From contig CAUAJB010000013.1 of the NCBI GenBank assembly GCA_958429225.1, positions 1 to 34,988 of the forward strand: DNA of 34,988 nt, read 5' to 3'. The notes below the pieces were generated by a model. It saw only the letters and a list, made by a program, of their open reading frames with translations. It did not search any database and had not been told where the DNA came from. Source of the stretch: an uncultured Collinsella sp. GTDB taxonomy: Bacteria > Actinomycetota > Coriobacteriia > Coriobacteriales > Coriobacteriaceae. Shown here piece by piece: positions 33,328 to 34,988 of this stretch. Both the position numbers and the translations under genes were made by a program. Each line of letters begins with the position of its first letter. The stretch's first letter is position 1.

Positions 33328-33419
33328 ATGAAATGCAAAGTTTTATGCGCTTAATTATCGATGAAATGTAGGATTTTTAGAACCTAAAATCGGATGAAAT
33401 GCAGAGATTTAGGATTATA
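33328..33419 (-). promoter_or_regulatory. Three-unit direct-repeat array, 33-bp period, before AAA ATPase 2
   Basis: ATGAAATG occurs at 33328, 33361 and 33394 on the plus strand, exactly 33 bp apart, each followed by the similar tail YARRR-ATTT-AG. The nearest unit ends 25 nt before the ATG of the ATPase. A perfect -10 box TATAAT (33419-33414, minus strand) touches the farthest unit, so the array would lie around and just after the transcription start. The surrounding sequence is A/T-rich. The repeats are seen; the role is inferred. Confidence 0.72.
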
Positions 33420-33444
33420 AGCAAAAAGAAGGGGCAGCCCCGGC

Positions 33445-33478
33445 GAATGTGACAAAGGGACTGTCCCTTTGTCACATT
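33445..33478 (-). repeat. GACAAAG/CTTTGTC palindrome, copy 4
   Basis: Arms of 16 bp, extended by AATGT/ACATT. It starts 9 nt after the stop of the Cys-rich gene, a position like copies 1 and 3 and consistent with a 3'-end hairpin. Confidence 0.75.
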
Positions 33479-33486
33479 GCGCTCGA

Positions 33487-33816
33487 CTACTCGTCGACGA
33501 TCTCGGCAAGCCAGACGTTCAGCGTATCGACCTCGGGGCAGCAGAACTTTGCCGTGCCGGGCTCGTTGCCAGGCACGGTTCCGGCATAGCGCAGGATATC
33601 GATATAGGGAAAGCCCACATGGCAGGCCATAGCGCACATCTTGCCGCGGTCTCGGTCGAAGTCAAAGACGTCGCCCGGCTTGTGACCATGGTGGCAGCGG
33701 CACGCACCCAGCTGGTCCACGCAGCTCACGCGGATACGCGGACGCTTGCCACGCGGCGCGCCGAGCGGCTTGTTCTCGCCCGCAGGCTTGACGCCGCCCT
33801 CATCAGCATTACTCAT
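33487..33816 (-). CDS. Small Cys-rich protein, TIGR04076-like
   Basis: A 109-residue protein. After about 28 disordered residues comes a compact domain with Cys at CVDQLGACRCHHGHKPGD, a central MCAMACHVGFPYIDILRYAG and CCPE near the end. This matches my recollection of the uncharacterised TIGR04076 family (C..G...GD, CPxAxH, lr.Gg, CPD). Several Cys and His could bind metal. The start ATG overlaps the stop of the upstream kinase gene (ATGAGTAA), so it is translationally coupled to it. The function is unknown. Confidence 0.65.
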   Translation of the reverse strand: MSNADEGGVKPAGENKPLGAPRGKRPRIRVSCVDQLGACRCHHGHKPGDVFDFDRDRGKMCAMACHVGFPYIDILRYAGTVPGNEPGTAKFCCPEVDTLNVWLAEIVDE

Positions 33817-34633
33817 GGTCAATCACATCCAGGCAGGCCTCGATGGGAAGGCCGGCGGACTTATCCTCCTGGTCGGCATTGCGCTCGATAAGCTCCGCTA
33901 CCACGCGCATGGCATCGCTCGTCGCACGCTGCAGGCTCCAACCGGCCATAACGCGGCCGACGAGCACCGCCGAGAACGTGTCGCCCGTGCCCGGGAAATA
34001 GACCGGAATGAGCTCAAAGGGAATCGTGAAGTACTCCCCCGCCACATGGTCGTAACCGATAACCGCGTTCGTGCCATTGACCACGGCGCTCGTAATGACC
34101 ACCGACTTGGCACCCAGCTCGCGCACAGCGTCCACAAGGGCGCGGGCCTCATCGGGCGTGATCTGCTCTGCAATAGGCGTATCGGCGAGCAGACAGGCCT
34201 CGGTGTAGTTGGGCACCGCGTAGTCTGCGCACTCCAGCAGGTGCCGCATAAGGCCAATCGTGGACTCGGGCACACCGGCATAGAGCTTGCCGTTGTCGCC
34301 CATGATGGGATCGACGAACACCTTGGTGCCCTTTTGCGCGCGGCGGTGGCAAAAGTCCGAGATGATGCGCGTCTCTTCCTCGGTCACGATAAAGCCGGTC
34401 GAGATGGCGTCGAACTCAAAGCCGAGCTCCTCCCAAATGGCAAGACTCTGACGCACGTACTCCGTGGTGTCGTGGATGTAGAACTTGGGGTAGTTGAGCG
34501 TATCGGAAACAAGGGCCGTCGGCAGGTTGTGGATGCGATAGCCCATATGCGACAGCACCGGCAGCATGGCGGAAAGCGCGACCTTGCCGTAGCCGCACAT
34601 ATCGTTGATCAACAGCAGCTGAGTGTTCTTCAT
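33809..34633 (-). CDS. Pyridoxal/pyridoxamine kinase
   Basis: A 274-residue ribokinase-superfamily enzyme that phosphorylates vitamin B6 vitamers with ATP. The N-terminal INDMCGYGKVALSAMLPVLSHMG has the B6-kinase pattern. VFVDPIMGDNGKLY is the central strand, and PGTGDTFSAVLVG near residue 217 is the anion hole with the catalytic Asp. Length and layout match PdxY/PdxK. The start is ATG at 34633 with GGGGGA about 6 nt upstream. Confidence 0.87.
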   Translation of the reverse strand: MKNTQLLLINDMCGYGKVALSAMLPVLSHMGYRIHNLPTALVSDTLNYPKFYIHDTTEYVRQSLAIWEELGFEFDAISTGFIVTEEETRIISDFCHRRAQKGTKVFVDPIMGDNGKLYAGVPESTIGLMRHLLECADYAVPNYTEACLLADTPIAEQITPDEARALVDAVRELGAKSVVITSAVVNGTNAVIGYDHVAGEYFTIPFELIPVYFPGTGDTFSAVLVGRVMAGWSLQRATSDAMRVVAELIERNADQEDKSAGLPIEACLDVIDHE

Positions 34634-34761
34634 GAGAGTCCCCCTTGGGTCGGGCGCGGCGCGGCAGCGCCACAGTGCGACTAAGTGTAGCGCAGGGAAC
34701 GTTACGAGCGAAGTCGGGCAGCGTGAAGGGCAAATTGTTGCGGAAAGGTTACGGGAAGGAA

Positions 34762-34821
34762 GTTAGTCGTTGGGGACGTTCTTAAATGACTAGTCAAACA
34801 AGAACGTCCCCAACGACTAAC
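34762..34821. repeat. Perfect 22-bp inverted repeat with nested palindrome
   Basis: The arms 34762-34783 and 34800-34821 are exact complements (core AGTCGTTGGGGACGTTCTT). The 16-nt loop contains the palindrome TGACTAGTCA. Half-copies are at 20151-20179 and 26167-26183. Confidence 0.8.
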
Positions 34822-34836
34822 CCAACGACTATCAGC

Positions 34837-34884
34837 GCAAGGAGTGTCCCCAAGTGCCGGCACATAAGGAACGTCCCTAATTGC
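34837..34884 (+). repeat. Dispersed repeat, copy 2 (GCAAGGAGTGTCCC family)
   Basis: Nearly identical to 4491-4540: GCAAGGAGTGTCCCC, then GTGCCGGCACATAAGGAACG and TCCCTAATTGCC. It contains the palindrome GTGCCGGCAC, which copy 1 has as CTGCCGGCAC. Confidence 0.7.
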
Positions 34885-34988
34885 CACCTAAGTGCCAAAA
34901 CGACTGGTCGGGCAACACCGATGTTTTGGCGAAGTCAGACACTATGACCCAATCCAGGGGCACGGAAACGACAGGAGCCCCCGCTCGT

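Larger units (their letters stand above)
34634..34988. other. Gene-free right edge with repeats
   Basis: The 355 bp after the kinase start contain no supportable frame. They hold the long inverted repeat at 34762-34821 and the dispersed repeat at 34837-34884. CGATGTTTTGGC at 34919-34930 also occurs next to the two-hairpin element at 26184, so more repeat sequence may continue beyond the window. Confidence 0.5.

Overview
The window comes from a bacterium of fairly high GC content, roughly 58-60% by eye. Gene content, gene order, frequent GTG/TTG starts and dispersed palindromes best fit a gut actinobacterium of the class Coriobacteriia, most likely Collinsella or a close relative. That assignment is inference; there is no rRNA or other marker here to prove it. 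I saw no tRNA, rRNA, CRISPR array, complete transposase or prophage gene.

Left part (1-4450): a phosphohexomutase; a two-gene unit on the minus strand encoding a DtxR-type metal-dependent repressor and a homocysteine S-methyltransferase-family enzyme; and, divergent from it, peptidase T. A 20-bp dyad sits between the divergent promoters.

Core housekeeping block (4737-21459, all minus strand): read in the direction of transcription it runs prfA - prmC - higBA-like toxin/antitoxin - threonylcarbamoyl-AMP synthase - glpK - upp - atpI-atpB-atpE-atpF-atpH-atpA-atpG-atpD-atpC - murA - LCP (LytR-CpsA-Psr) protein. prfA/prmC/Sua5/upp/atp/murA is the ancestral order also known from Bacillus subtilis, so the toxin-antitoxin pair, glpK and a 630-bp spacer between prfA and prmC stand out as additions. 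The complete F1Fo ATP synthase operon has tight translational coupling and ends in a strong intrinsic terminator just before murA.

Transport block (21688-26068, minus strand): an amino-acid ABC importer (Tat-type lipoprotein receptor, permease with an extra N-terminal membrane region, ATPase) followed by an M20 peptidase. Next come an aldose-epimerase-like protein, a single-pass membrane protein of unknown function and, on the plus strand, an MFS exporter.

Accessory right part (29740-34988): two distantly similar AAA ATPase/DUF4143 proteins flank a low-molecular-weight protein tyrosine phosphatase, followed by a small Cys-rich protein coupled to a pyridoxal/pyridoxamine kinase. Each ATPase gene is preceded, about 20-25 nt before its start codon, by three copies of its own repeat. 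The repeats are unrelated in sequence but have exactly the same 33-bp period. This is the most unusual signal in the window.

A second unusual signal is a two-hairpin element of about 145 nt that begins 2-5 nt after the stop codons of three unrelated minus-strand genes (LCP, prfA, aldose epimerase). Its stems differ by compensatory changes while a linker and the apical hairpin are conserved. Several smaller palindrome families lie in other gaps.
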